Assembly: GCA_000531095.1 (NCBI GenBank)
Contig: HG799462.1
Coordinates: 933,551 to 997,550, forward strand
Length of the DNA: 64,000 nt
Reading direction: 5' to 3'
DNA from: Gemmata massiliana
GTDB lineage: Bacteria; Planctomycetota; Planctomycetia; Gemmatales; Gemmataceae
The notes under the pieces were generated by a model that saw only the letters and a list, made by a program, of their open reading frames with translations, was not told where the DNA came from and made no database searches. Both the position numbers and the translations under genes were made by a program. This document shows, piece after piece, positions 26,155 through 34,378 of this stretch. The stretch's first letter is position 1; each line of letters begins with the position of its first letter.

Positions 26155-27027
26155 TTACTTGGCCAGGAGCCACTTCTTCAGGGCTGCCTTGTCCTTCGGC
26201 GGGGCATCCACCGGGGCGGCCTGGGCCTGCTCGGTGAGCGGCATGGAAGCGCCCGCCTGGGCCGTGACGTACTTCCGGGGCTTGGCCATAGCCGCCACGG
26301 TCTTGGTCAGGTTGGCGATCTGCTCCTGGAGCGCCGCCACCGTGGGGTCGGTCTGCTCCTTGGCGGGCTCGTCCTTCTTCTCCCCATCCTGGGGAGGGGT
26401 GTTGATTTCTTCCTGCTTCTCAAGGATGAGCTTGATCTTGGCCGCCTTGCCCGCGGTATCCAGGGCGGTATCCTGCAGGACGGCGAGGACCGCCTGGCTG
26501 AACGCATCGGACATCGCCTGGTCGCTGACGGAGGGTTCCGCGGCGGGGGCGGCGTCCTCCTGCTCCTTCAGGGACGTGGCCGTGGCCGGGTCGGACACGA
26601 GGTCCACGGACTGGACGCGATCGATCTTGGTAACCACGAGGATGTCCTCTTTCATGTGCGACTGGCCGTGGGCCGAGTGGGACAGACCGAAGAAATTGAG
26701 ACCGCGGGCCAGGTCCTCCTTAATCATCGCCGTGACCTGGGCCTGGGACTCCAGGTACACCAGGTCGCCCCGCAGTTCCTTCCGCTGGGCGTCGAACCGG
26801 ACGTTCTTGAGACGGCCGAAGCGCTCCTGGGCCGAACGGTGCTTGTCGGCGCTGTGGTTGACGTAGACCGCCTTGCCCTCGTACAGGCTCACCGCACCCT
26901 GCATGGCCTGCTCGGTGTAGAGCCGCTTGTTCTTGGACCGCTGGCCCAGGATCTTCACGTCGGCGATCACCCCAGCGGCCGGCGCCTGGGCGGACTCCCA
27001 GAGGGTGGTTTCGATGAGCTGCGGCAT
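26155..27027 (-). CDS. Prohead protease fused to scaffold
   Basis: A 290-residue two-domain protein. The N-terminal domain (residues 1-150) holds AVYVNHSADKHRS and GLNFFGLSHSAHGQ, consistent with a His/Ser prohead protease, then DRVQSVDLVSDPATA. The C-terminal half is charged, helical and coiled (ALDTAGKAAKIKLILEKQEE, VAALQEQIANLTKTVAAMAK), as expected of a scaffold that is later digested. It overlaps the portal stop by 1 nt. Confidence 0.75.
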   Translation of the reverse strand: MPQLIETTLWESAQAPAAGVIADVKILGQRSKNKRLYTEQAMQGAVSLYEGKAVYVNHSADKHRSAQERFGRLKNVRFDAQRKELRGDLVYLESQAQVTAMIKEDLARGLNFFGLSHSAHGQSHMKEDILVVTKIDRVQSVDLVSDPATATSLKEQEDAAPAAEPSVSDQAMSDAFSQAVLAVLQDTALDTAGKAAKIKLILEKQEEINTPPQDGEKKDEPAKEQTDPTVAALQEQIANLTKTVAAMAKPRKYVTAQAGASMPLTEQAQAAPVDAPPKDKAALKKWLLAK

Positions 27028-28511
27028 CAGGCTCTCCCGGCGTCACGCTGCATCAGTCCGGCAGCGGTCTGTGGTTGCTTGGCGGCGGCAGGCGAGGAGG
27101 GGACGACCGGTTCCGGCGGCAGCTCCGCAAAGTTCGCCTGCTCCTTGTCCCAGTCCAGGCCCTCCTCGGCCGCGATCGTCTGGGGACTCTTAATCTTTGC
27201 CAGACGGAGCACTTCGTTACGCTGGGTCTCGTCCAGCATGTTGCGGACTACCGGCGAGGTGTAGTTCACGTGCAGGTCGACCCGCTCCAGCACGTCGTCC
27301 GGGACGTCGTCCCGGCCCTGCTCGGCGGCGATCTCGATGACGGCAGTGAGCACGTCATCGACGTACTCCGCCACCACTCCCTGCTCGCCCTCAACGAGCT
27401 TGATGAACGGGCTCTCGGCCGTGAGGGAGGAAGCGTAGCTGGACGCGGTGGAGTCGCCCGAGATGAGCCAGTACGGGCACTCCAGTGCGGCCGACGTGGC
27501 CTCCAGTGAGAGCTTGACGGAGACCGCTGCCGCGTCCGCGTTCGGCGACGGGGGCGGCGGTTGGTATTCCAGGCCCTCCGGGATGTCCTGGACCGTGCCC
27601 GGCTCAATCTGCTGGTACGTGACTTCACGGGAGCCGTTCGGCGTGGTCACCGTGTAAGAGCCGGAAGCGTTCGCCGACTGCAACGATTGAATGGCGCCGA
27701 CGGGGGCCTGGGCGTGCTGGCGGACGTAGGCGATGCTCGCCCGGACCTTCTCGCCCTCACGGCTGGCGTGGCGCAGCTTCTGCCCGCCCTGCAGCTCGTC
27801 GATGCACGCGGTCAGCGCGGGAAGGCCCCGCTTCTGATTCAGGTTGGAGCCGCGCTTGAGGTGGAAAATGAACTGCGCCGGAACCTGCCGCTCGCTGTTG
27901 GTGCCGTAGTCCCGGACGTTGTACCGCACCGGCTTGCCCGGCCGGTCGGGGTCGGTCAGGATGCCCCAGGACCACGGCCCCTCGTAGGACTGCCCCTCCG
28001 GGGGGACCACCTGGTCCGGCTCGATGAACTTGAGGGCCGTGACCCCGTCGTCCATCGGCGTGAGCTGGATGAAGCACTCGCCATCCGTGAGGTACCGGCG
28101 GTAGATCTCGCGTTCGACAATCTTCCAGTGGCAGGCCCGTTTGAATTCCTCGAGTAGCGCCGTGATGACCTTGGCCAGGCGCTTCGGGGCTTCCTTGTCC
28201 GGGTCCGCGGACTGGACCTCCTGGCAGGAGCCCGCCCCAACGACGTAGCGGCCCATCCCGTTGATGCCGCCCGAAGCGTTCGGGTTCCGCTCGTACAGGT
28301 AGCGGGAGACGTGGCGGACGCGGTTGAGCTCCTGCAGCGTCCGGACCGTCTGCAGCTTGTCCCGGTACAGCTCCGGACCCCAGACCGGGGTGAGGGGCCT
28401 GCCGTTCCAGGTGTTCAGCTCGTAGTCGGAGACGGGGGTGCCATAGATGTCCTGGGTGGACGCCTCTTGTAGGCCGCCGAACCAGCTCCGTAGCTTGCCC
28501 CAGATCGACAT
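27027..28511 (-). CDS. Portal protein (lambda-type)
   Basis: A 494-residue portal, which forms the DNA entry ring. Typical stretches are ARYLYERN-like VSRYLYERNPNASGGINGMG, FKRACHWKIVEREIYRRYLT, DGECFIQL, FIEPDQV, QFIFHLKRGSNLNQKRGLPA and the helical LSLEATSAALECPYWLISGD. The C-terminal tail is Pro/Ala-rich. I prefer ATG 28511 (MSIWGKLRSWFGG), which has GGGAG about 9 nt before and lies after the TerL stop. ATG 28538 (MHLNREPEYMSIW) is possible, but its DNA duplicates an internal TerL stretch. Confidence 0.88.
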   Translation of the reverse strand: MSIWGKLRSWFGGLQEASTQDIYGTPVSDYELNTWNGRPLTPVWGPELYRDKLQTVRTLQELNRVRHVSRYLYERNPNASGGINGMGRYVVGAGSCQEVQSADPDKEAPKRLAKVITALLEEFKRACHWKIVEREIYRRYLTDGECFIQLTPMDDGVTALKFIEPDQVVPPEGQSYEGPWSWGILTDPDRPGKPVRYNVRDYGTNSERQVPAQFIFHLKRGSNLNQKRGLPALTACIDELQGGQKLRHASREGEKVRASIAYVRQHAQAPVGAIQSLQSANASGSYTVTTPNGSREVTYQQIEPGTVQDIPEGLEYQPPPPSPNADAAAVSVKLSLEATSAALECPYWLISGDSTASSYASSLTAESPFIKLVEGEQGVVAEYVDDVLTAVIEIAAEQGRDDVPDDVLERVDLHVNYTSPVVRNMLDETQRNEVLRLAKIKSPQTIAAEEGLDWDKEQANFAELPPEPVVPSSPAAAKQPQTAAGLMQRDAGRA

Positions 28512-28528
28512 GTACTCCGGCTCCCGGT

Positions 28529-29998
28529 TCAGGTGCATAGTATCTTTGCCTCTGGTGGGCGCTTCTGGCCGGTGAGGAGTAAATTCAGGGCCTGGGTCGC
28601 CATCTCCACGGCATCCGGGCCGTCGTCGTGGGCACCGTTCGGCAGTTCCTTCATCTGCTGCAGCGTGAGCTTGTTGCCCACCGTCTGCCCGAGGAAGTGC
28701 AACCGCTTCTGCGCCAACAGCGGCCCCAGGGAGACCTGGATGCGAGCGTGCTTGGACTGGTCGGAGGGGGTGGTGTGCAGGTCGATGGGCACGTCCAGGC
28801 CCTCGGCACGCAGCCGCTCCTGGATGGCAAGCCCGACGGCCTCCTGGAACTGGTTCGACTCCACGATGAGGCGGGCGTAGGGCCGGCCCTCCCGCTTGGC
28901 CTGCCCGACGATCGCCACCGCCCGAGCGTACAGCGACGGGAGCGGCTCCCGGTTCAGGTGCATGGTCCCATAGAGGTGGCGATCGGCGAGCAGCGTGAGG
29001 TCGCAGAACGCCCCGTAGTCGCCGGCCTTGCCCGACTTGGACTTGCTGGGGTCGAGCGACAGGACGCGGAACTGCTGCGGGTTCCGCTCGTGAATGGGCA
29101 GCTCGTCGCACCACACCCAGGGGCCGAAATACTCGTCGGGGAACGCACGGAGCGTGGAATCGCCCGTCGGCTGGCACTGGTACAGCGCGTCCCAGATGTG
29201 GGACTGGCCCCGTAGCTCGTAGGCCCGCCGCTTGTCCTCGTACCACTCCTGGCTGTACTTGGACGTGAACAGGCCCTCCCCGGGAGAACGACCCACGAGG
29301 TCGTTCTCCTCGGCGAGCGCCGGGAACCGCACCACGAGCCACTCCTCGGGCTCCGTCGCCAGGAGCCGGCCGCACAGGTCGTCCGGGTGCCAGGGGGTGT
29401 TGATGATGGCCGTGAAACCGTCCGGCGTGAGCCGGGTCTCAACAGCAGCGTTGTACGTCGCCCACACCTTGTCACGGATGACGATCGATCCAGAATCCTC
29501 CGAGCCCTTGAACGGGTCGTCGATGATGATCCCGGTGGCGTCCCGGCCGGTCACGCTGCCCTGGATGCTGGCGCTGATGACGTGGCCGCCTGCGGTGGTC
29601 TTCCAGTAGTGCTTGGCCTGCGAGTCGCTGCGGATCTGCAACCGCCCGGTCGGGTCCAGCGAGCCGCCGAACTCCTTGATGTAGTCCCGGGCGATGCTCC
29701 CGTGGCCCGACGCCAGCTCCGCCGAGTAGGACAGCAGGATCAGCTTATTGGCCGGGTTCTGGTTGAGCACCACGCACGGGAACAGGCGGCTGGTGATGAG
29801 GCTCTTGGCGTGCTGGGGCGGCGTGAGCGCCATCATCTTGCGGCACCGCTCACCCGCCCTGGGGTGGCCCGGGGGGAACCGGAGCTGCTTCGCCGCCAGC
29901 AGGACCAGTTGGCGCTGCAGGTAGTGGTGGAACGGCGCCCAGCGGTACGTGGGGTGGGTCAACCTGGCCAGCGCGAGGGGCGTGAGAATGGGTTGCAC
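28529..29998 (-). CDS. Terminase large subunit
   Basis: The packaging motor: an N-terminal ATPase (Walker A TPPQHAKS at residues 59-66; Walker B GIIIDD near 156-161) and a C-terminal RNase H-like nuclease (RVLSLDPSKSKSGKAGD, RLIVESNQ, HDDGPDAVEMA). The length of 489 residues is normal. The start at 29998 overlaps the upstream gene by 149 nt; a later start is unlikely because LTHPTYRWAPFHHYLQRQLV fits the family's N-terminus. Confidence 0.93.
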   Translation of the reverse strand: MQPILTPLALARLTHPTYRWAPFHHYLQRQLVLLAAKQLRFPPGHPRAGERCRKMMALTPPQHAKSLITSRLFPCVVLNQNPANKLILLSYSAELASGHGSIARDYIKEFGGSLDPTGRLQIRSDSQAKHYWKTTAGGHVISASIQGSVTGRDATGIIIDDPFKGSEDSGSIVIRDKVWATYNAAVETRLTPDGFTAIINTPWHPDDLCGRLLATEPEEWLVVRFPALAEENDLVGRSPGEGLFTSKYSQEWYEDKRRAYELRGQSHIWDALYQCQPTGDSTLRAFPDEYFGPWVWCDELPIHERNPQQFRVLSLDPSKSKSGKAGDYGAFCDLTLLADRHLYGTMHLNREPLPSLYARAVAIVGQAKREGRPYARLIVESNQFQEAVGLAIQERLRAEGLDVPIDLHTTPSDQSKHARIQVSLGPLLAQKRLHFLGQTVGNKLTLQQMKELPNGAHDDGPDAVEMATQALNLLLTGQKRPPEAKILCT

Positions 29999-30500
29999 TG
30001 ATGGCCTCGTCGAGCTGCAGGGCGGCCTCGAGGACGTGCGGGTCCGTCAGGTCCTGCTCCTGAACGTGGAGGGGCGGGGTAATGACCTGGCGGGCCAGTT
30101 CCAGTTTCTGGATTTCCAGGTTGGTCTTGAGCTGGCTGTTGGCGGCCTGTACTAAACGCGCGTAGACTTCCGCCGCACGCTGGGCGTACCGCGGATCAAC
30201 AAGCGGGTTCAGAGCCTGGGCTGCCAGGACGTCCAGAAGCTCCGTCCGGAACGCGGGGAGCTGCACGGAGGGCCAACCGCCCGAAACGGCGCGGGAGACC
30301 AGGGACAGCGTCTCCTCGCGGTCCCGCGGGGCACCGGAGGCAAGAGAGGACAGGACAGGGGAAGGGCTCGGCTGTTCGTCGCGTGCCCGCTGCCGGGCGT
30401 TCTTCGCCCGTTTGCGGCACACGTAATCACAGAACTTCTGACCGGTGTACTGAGCCGAGTAGACCTTCCCGCATTGGAGGCAGGTCGGTTGGGTACTCAT
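29850..30500 (-). CDS. Zinc-finger protein, candidate terminase small subunit
   Basis: A 216-residue protein directly upstream of TerL. The N-terminus has a Cys4-like zinc finger (CLQCGKVYSAQYTGQKFCDY, then VCRKRAK). A central helical part follows (RYAQRAAEVYARLVQAANSQ, LKTNLEIQKLELARQVI). The last 50 residues, which overlap TerL in another frame, are Pro/Ala-rich low complexity and may be dispensable. Position suggests DNA recognition for packaging; the fold is not certain. Confidence 0.65.
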   Translation of the reverse strand: MSTQPTCLQCGKVYSAQYTGQKFCDYVCRKRAKNARQRARDEQPSPSPVLSSLASGAPRDREETLSLVSRAVSGGWPSVQLPAFRTELLDVLAAQALNPLVDPRYAQRAAEVYARLVQAANSQLKTNLEIQKLELARQVITPPLHVQEQDLTDPHVLEAALQLDEAISATHSHAPRAGQVDPPHVPLGAVPPLPAAPTGPAGGEAAPVPPGPPQGG

Positions 30501-30518
30501 GCCGTAGCTTTGCCAGGA

Positions 30519-30740
30519 CTAATCCCGGTACACCAAGCGCTGCAGGTCGGTCGCTATCAACCGCTCGTACTGCTGCAACTCCTCGTTGGCCTGAGCCAGC
30601 TCCTCGGCACGCTCCTGTTCGTCGCCGAGGAAGGCATAACGGGCGTAATGCTCGGCGCGGTGGGCGGCCAGCAGGAGTTCACGGTGGCGCCGGATGACAC
30701 CACGGATGCGGGACAGGAGTTTGTCTTGTTCTGGTCTCAT
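30519..30740 (-). CDS. Small coiled-coil phage protein
   Basis: A 73-residue, highly charged helical protein (LSRIRGVIRRHRELLLAAHR, DEQERAEELAQANEELQQYE). It overlaps the next upstream gene by 4 nt. Unknown role. Confidence 0.62.
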   Translation of the reverse strand: MRPEQDKLLSRIRGVIRRHRELLLAAHRAEHYARYAFLGDEQERAEELAQANEELQQYERLIATDLQRLVYRD

Positions 30741-30997
30741 AACTCAGATTTGAGGTAGTGGTCTATCTGCTCGAACAGGTCGGGGGCTTCCCAGTGCAGG
30801 GTGGCACAGACACCAAACAGCACCTGCCCCAACTGCTGGTCGTAGTGGTTGGCGAACACCTCTATCCCGCCTGCGGCGGGACAGGAATCGAAGATCAGGC
30901 AGGGGAAACTGGCTGTCCCATTTATAAGTAGACGCTCGACTATCTCTTCAGGTGTGGCCTGGCGCTGGTAGGCGAGGACTTGTTCCACGACACTCAC
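30737..30997 (-). CDS. Small phage protein of unknown function
   Basis: An 86-residue acidic protein (MSVVEQVLAYQRQATPEEIV, HYDQQLGQVLFGVCATLHWE). It lies 9 nt after the replication gene and overlaps the following gene by 4 nt, so it belongs to the same transcript. No family recognised. Confidence 0.6.
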   Translation of the reverse strand: MSVVEQVLAYQRQATPEEIVERLLINGTASFPCLIFDSCPAAGGIEVFANHYDQQLGQVLFGVCATLHWEAPDLFEQIDHYLKSEL

Positions 30998-31006
30998 GGG
31001 GGTCTC

Positions 31007-32197
31007 CTACAGGGGTTGGCCAGCGGCTTGCCGGGCAGCGATCAGGCTGGTGCGGTACTCTGCGACGCTGTACTCGATGTCCTCCGGGGACATCCAGGGT
31101 GACTGGCGTTTGACCCACTCCCGTTGCTGCGCACACAGGTTGTCGACGCTGCGGTACGTCGGGTCGGCAGGCGGGACTTCCAGGACGGTGTCGTCCGCGT
31201 CGGGGATGGCCAGCGAGTCGCACAGTTCTTCTGCACGCTTCCTGGTTGGTGATGTGTACTGGCTTGCTTCGCCGCCACAGGCGGCGAGCGGCAGGCGGTG
31301 GATGATCTCTCTCTTCAGGCGGTCACGGCCGGCGGTTGCCAGCCAACCCCAGGAGAGGGCCTTGATGCCGAGGAACTCACGTGAGTTGATGGCAGCGGCC
31401 ACCAGGGGAGGTGTGGGTTTGACCTGTTTCTCCTTCTGGATCTCAGTGAATAGGCCGGCGAGCCGGCACGCTGCCAGTTCAGGGGAGATCTTCAGTCCCC
31501 AGGTGAAGGGGTTGTGGTTTTGGACTGGGTTGTTGAGGTGGAGTTCGACCTCCCCAAGTAGTTGGCTTATCCACTCTATCTTTATGAGTCCTGGGACGAT
31601 TCCTATTCTTACTGAGATCTCAGGTGAACGGGTGTTGTTTATGACGCCCCCCCTCTCCCTGTCGTTAGACAGTCCCGACCCCAACCCCGCTTCGGGGTTG
31701 GGTGGGACGTTCTTTGAACGGTTAAGGGGGGTTCTGTGTGTCTTCGGAGACACTCGGAGCGGGGTGTCTTCTGTGACACCAACGGGTGTCTTCTGTGACA
31801 CCGGGTTCGTGTCTTCCGAGACACGCGGAGTCGCCTCGCCTTGGTGTCTTCGGAGACACTCGGAGTGCGGGTTCGTGTCTTCGGAGACACTCGGAGTGGC
31901 GTGTTGCAGTGCTTCGAGGCCCTGCAGGTTGATCGAGTAGCGGGTCGAGTGGTTGTGGCGGTACTCGGTGCGAAGCACACCGAGCTGCCGGAGTTGTTCC
32001 ACCAGCCGCTTCACCTGGCGATTTTGTGGGTCGGCAAAACCGCAGTCGCGGGCCAGTGTGGACTGCAGTGGCCAAGCCCACTCGTTTCGCCCCTGGTAGT
32101 CGTTCAGGAGCCAGAGCAGGCCCTTCTGTTGCAGTGTGAGACCGGACGCGGTGCGGATGAGGTTGAAGCGCTGGATTTGGATCGGGAGGTCTGTCAT
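31007..32197 (-). CDS. Phage replication initiator-like protein with in-gene origin
   Basis: A 396-residue protein. Residues about 15-90 form a winged helix (LTLQQKGLLWLLNDYQGRNE, STLARDCGFADPQNRQVKRL, VEQLRQLGVLRTEYR), as in phage replisome organisers. Residues about 102-155 are low-complexity, with repeats such as VSEDTNP, VSQKTPV and VTEDTPL encoded by six palindromic 16-bp iterons. The C-terminal part (ITPEEV-like WMSPEDIEYSVAEYRTSLIA) is helical. Layout resembles lambda O, where the origin lies inside the initiator gene. ATG 32197 is the first start inside the domain. Confidence 0.75.
   Translation of the reverse strand: MTDLPIQIQRFNLIRTASGLTLQQKGLLWLLNDYQGRNEWAWPLQSTLARDCGFADPQNRQVKRLVEQLRQLGVLRTEYRHNHSTRYSINLQGLEALQHATPSVSEDTNPHSECLRRHQGEATPRVSEDTNPVSQKTPVGVTEDTPLRVSPKTHRTPLNRSKNVPPNPEAGLGSGLSNDRERGGVINNTRSPEISVRIGIVPGLIKIEWISQLLGEVELHLNNPVQNHNPFTWGLKISPELAACRLAGLFTEIQKEKQVKPTPPLVAAAINSREFLGIKALSWGWLATAGRDRLKREIIHRLPLAACGGEASQYTSPTRKRAEELCDSLAIPDADDTVLEVPPADPTYRSVDNLCAQQREWVKRQSPWMSPEDIEYSVAEYRTSLIAARQAAGQPL
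31738..31890. repeat. Six palindromic iterons (candidate replication origin)
   Basis: Six copies of GTGTCTTCGGAGACAC or close variants start at 31738, 31764, 31786, 31809, 31844 and 31875; units 2 and 3 read GTGTCTTCTGTGACAC and unit 4 GTGTCTTCCGAGACAC. Each can form a 6-bp hairpin with a 4-nt loop. Starts are 22-35 nt apart. All lie inside the replication initiator gene. Confidence 0.8.
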
Positions 32198-32201
32198 TGG
32201 T

Positions 32202-32280
32202 GCTCTCGGTTGAACACCGGAACCCCGACGCGGGTCAAAGGCCACCACAGCCTACCGTGTCGGGGTTCCGGATCGAGAGC
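32202..32280. repeat. Two-part hairpin upstream of the replication gene
   Basis: Arms GCTCTCG (32202-32208) with CGAGAGC (32274-32280), and CCGGAACCCCGAC (32217-32229) with its complement at 32259-32271. In the 5' leader of the replication gene, so it could be a terminator or attenuator for early transcription. Confidence 0.6.
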
Positions 32281-32418
32281 AAGCACGCCTACAATACGAC
32301 CGACAGTCTTACTTTGATTTGTTGGTGGTGAAGCGGGTGGTGGCCGCCGTTACCTGCTTAGCTCTCGACGTATCTTTGCCCGGGGAGGTGGTGGCTCCTC
32401 GTGCTCCCCTCAAATACA

Positions 32419-32455
32419 TCGCGACCCAGCAGAGAGGATTACTGCTGGGTCGCGA
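32419..32455 (-). terminator. Strong hairpin between early and replication genes
   Basis: Perfect 14-bp arms (TCGCGACCCAGCAG, 32419-32432 and 32442-32455) and a 9-nt loop. A smaller CCGCGGG/CCCGCGG hairpin (32472-32497) follows. Neither has a T run. They lie in a 331-nt gap where I see no gene. Confidence 0.6.
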
Positions 32456-32528
32456 CGCTGGAGTGATGCTTCCGCGGGGATCTCACGGGTCCCGCGGTAA
32501 CTTGCTACTTACCTTTGCCCGGTGCCGG

Positions 32529-33062
32529 TCACTCGTCCATCGCGTCGGCGACCTGCTGCACTTCTTCCGCAGTGGTGCCGGTCGGCGGCGCTGCCTTGGT
32601 TGTTTTGGCCCGCTTGGGGCGCGGCGGGGCGGGCATCGTTGCGAGCTCGGGGAGCGCCCCTAGCGCGGCAAGAAGGGCCTGTTCCGACCCCTGGCCGAGC
32701 CGCGTGGCAACGGCCGCTGCTGTGTGGCCCAAGTCCACGAGGCGCCTAAGCGCCCTGGCCGCATTCTCCACGCAGCACGGATAACTGCTGCCCCACGCCG
32801 GCGAACGGTACAAACCCAAACCATCCTTAGATCTCCCTTGGCCCAAGTAAGTGGGAATGGTGCTCTGCTTGTGCAGATAAGCCTCAGCCAGTGCGGGGTT
32901 TACACCGCGGCACGACTCGGCGTTGATAGCAGGCCGGACCGGGTCGAGGCACATGATGAGGACCGCCAAGGCCACTTCCTCGGCCAACTGCGGACCTGGC
33001 ATGCACTGTCCCGAACGGGACACGGGCGGTCCGGGAGGGACGTTCATAAAGTTGAAACCCAT
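32529..33062 (-). CDS. Phage early protein, unknown
   Basis: A 177-residue protein: an N-terminal part with several Cys (SRSGQCMPGPQLAEEVALAV, LIMCLDPVRPAINAESCRGV), a helical middle (CCVENAARALRRLVDLGHTA) and a basic, Pro-rich hinge (MPAPPRPKRAKTTKAAPP) before an acidic end. It starts right after the 33064-33360 gene. I do not recognise it; it may bind DNA. Confidence 0.65.
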   Translation of the reverse strand: MGFNFMNVPPGPPVSRSGQCMPGPQLAEEVALAVLIMCLDPVRPAINAESCRGVNPALAEAYLHKQSTIPTYLGQGRSKDGLGLYRSPAWGSSYPCCVENAARALRRLVDLGHTAAAVATRLGQGSEQALLAALGALPELATMPAPPRPKRAKTTKAAPPTGTTAEEVQQVADAMDE

Positions 33063-33063
33063 T

Positions 33064-33360
33064 TCACAACCACCTTTCTGGGAAGCCCGGGACGATGCCG
33101 CCGAGACACTCGGCGACGCCCGCCTCGAATGCTGGATCAGCCATCTCAAATCGCCGGGCTGGCGCGGCAAGCGGGACACAGGTGCTGAGAGTTAATGTGA
33201 CGGCGCCATCGTCGCAAACCGTTATGGCGCCGGTCACTCCGATCGGGGCTAGCCCGAGCCACGGGCCACGAACCCAAGGGGACCAACTGAGGGCCGCGTG
33301 TGGGTGGAGCTGTTTGAGGGCCTGCTCGAGGCGGTGCTTCACGAAATCGACGGGGTTCAC
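33064..33360 (-). CDS. Phage early protein, unknown
   Basis: A 98-residue protein starting at GTG 33360, which overlaps the previous stop as GTGA. Content: VNPVDFVKHRLEQALKQLHP, then WSPWVRGPWLGLAPIGVTGA, VTLTLSTCVPLAAP. No family recognised. Confidence 0.58.
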   Translation of the reverse strand: MNPVDFVKHRLEQALKQLHPHAALSWSPWVRGPWLGLAPIGVTGAITVCDDGAVTLTLSTCVPLAAPARRFEMADPAFEAGVAECLGGIVPGFPERWL

Positions 33361-33554
33361 TTCACGTCCTCCCCGCGGAACGATGCGGGGAAGTCGGCCG
33401 GGTGGCCCACCTTCACAAGTTGTGACGCGATCACGTCCGTGGGCAGGCCCTGCGGCAGGGCGGCGAGCGTGCGGGCGTTTCCGGCCTCGATCGCCGCGAG
33501 CATCGCCTCGCGGGAGTAGCGGGTGGCGGTTGGGACGGTGGTTTCGACGTGCAT
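33357..33554 (-). CDS. First leftward early phage protein
   Basis: A 65-residue protein (MHVETTVPTATRYSREAMLA, AIEAGNARTLAALPQGLPTD). ATG 33554 is preceded by AGGAGG 6 nt upstream, the best ribosome site in the phage, which fixes the start over an ATG 36 nt earlier. As the first gene from the divergent control region it could be regulatory, but no helix-turn-helix is obvious. Confidence 0.68.
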   Translation of the reverse strand: MHVETTVPTATRYSREAMLAAIEAGNARTLAALPQGLPTDVIASQLVKVGHPADFPASFRGEDVK

Positions 33555-33881
33555 GCGATCCTCCTGTTTCGGTCGTGCCGGCTGCGACATGCGACCGGCT
33601 CACGTCAGGAATAATCGCTCGTGAATTACCAAAAGTCAAGGCGTTAATTTTCCGCAAGTTGTTTTGCTGTAATGACTTGCGTTGAGGGGTGGGGGGAGAC
33701 TTAGGGGGTCCGGGGCGGGACCGACCGGCGCCGGGGGCCGGGGGATGTCGAACTGTGCTACTCAGTTTTACTCTCGGTTTCACACGGTAAAAGATTTGTG
33801 CAACTATACTTGTGGGGAATTATTCCCCTCGATAAAATAACGAAGGTGGTAAGAATAATTCCCCCAAGTGAGGTTAGACAG
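33555..33881. promoter_or_regulatory. Divergent phage control region with operator-like repeat
   Basis: This AT-richer gap separates leftward and rightward phage genes. Inverted sites CTTGTGGGGAATTATTC (33809-33825) and GAATAATTCCCCCAAG (33853-33868) differ by one inserted T and are 27 nt apart; each holds a near-palindrome GGGGAATTATTCCCC or part of it. The second ends just before the GAGG ribosome site (33870-33873) of the first rightward gene. Good candidate repressor operators. Confidence 0.65.
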
Positions 33882-34046
33882 ATGATCGAGATCACGGTGG
33901 ACGCGGACGATGGGCGGACGGTGACGATCGACGTGGAACTGCACCCCTCTGCAGACCCAGCCGCGGTGAAGCGGGAACTGGTCAGGGCCATCGCGGAGGC
34001 GATCGGGAAGCACGACGCGGTCAAGGACATCACCTACGCCCGCTAA
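33882..34046 (+). CDS. Small rightward phage protein
   Basis: A 54-residue protein (MIEITVDADDGRTVTIDVEL, ELVRAIAEAIGKHDAVKDIT), strand-helix layout. ATG 33882 follows GAGG and the operator-like repeat. Possibly a small regulator or excision factor by position; no signature. Confidence 0.6.
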   Translation: MIEITVDADDGRTVTIDVELHPSADPAAVKRELVRAIAEAIGKHDAVKDITYAR

Positions 34047-34111
34047 CAATCCGCCGGGCCGCACCGGGCTGGTGCGGCCCCTCCCCCAATCAACAAACCG
34101 GAGTGAGACAA

Positions 34112-34378
34112 ATGTGGACCGCGACGATCGACGATCCCGACACTGGACTGGCCGAAGTGCTCGCCACGGGCAGCACGCCCGAGGAGGCGGTGGCCCGCCT
34201 CGACGCCGCGACAATCGACGGCGAGTCGAACGACGAGGGCCTGACAATATGGACCGACGGTAGAAGCGGAAAGCGGTACGTGGTCCCAGCAGACCTTGAA
34301 TACCCGATAATCGGCAGAGTGTACAACATCAACGAAGAATTCGCGATGTTCACCACGGACGAAGAGGAGGCCGAGTAA
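34112..34378 (+). CDS. Small rightward phage protein
   Basis: An 88-residue acidic protein (MWTATIDDPDTGLAEVLATG, LEYPIIGRVYNINEEFAMFT). ATG 34112 has GGAG 8 nt before; a GTG at 34103 would overlap that site. Stop overlaps the next start (TAATGG). Acidic small proteins here may mimic DNA; that is speculation. Confidence 0.6.
   Translation: MWTATIDDPDTGLAEVLATGSTPEEAVARLDAATIDGESNDEGLTIWTDGRSGKRYVVPADLEYPIIGRVYNINEEFAMFTTDEEEAE

Noticed and set aside
31738-31890. CRISPR array
   Set aside because: Units are 16-bp palindromes with irregular 6-19-nt spacers inside a coding region; they fit iterons, not CRISPR.
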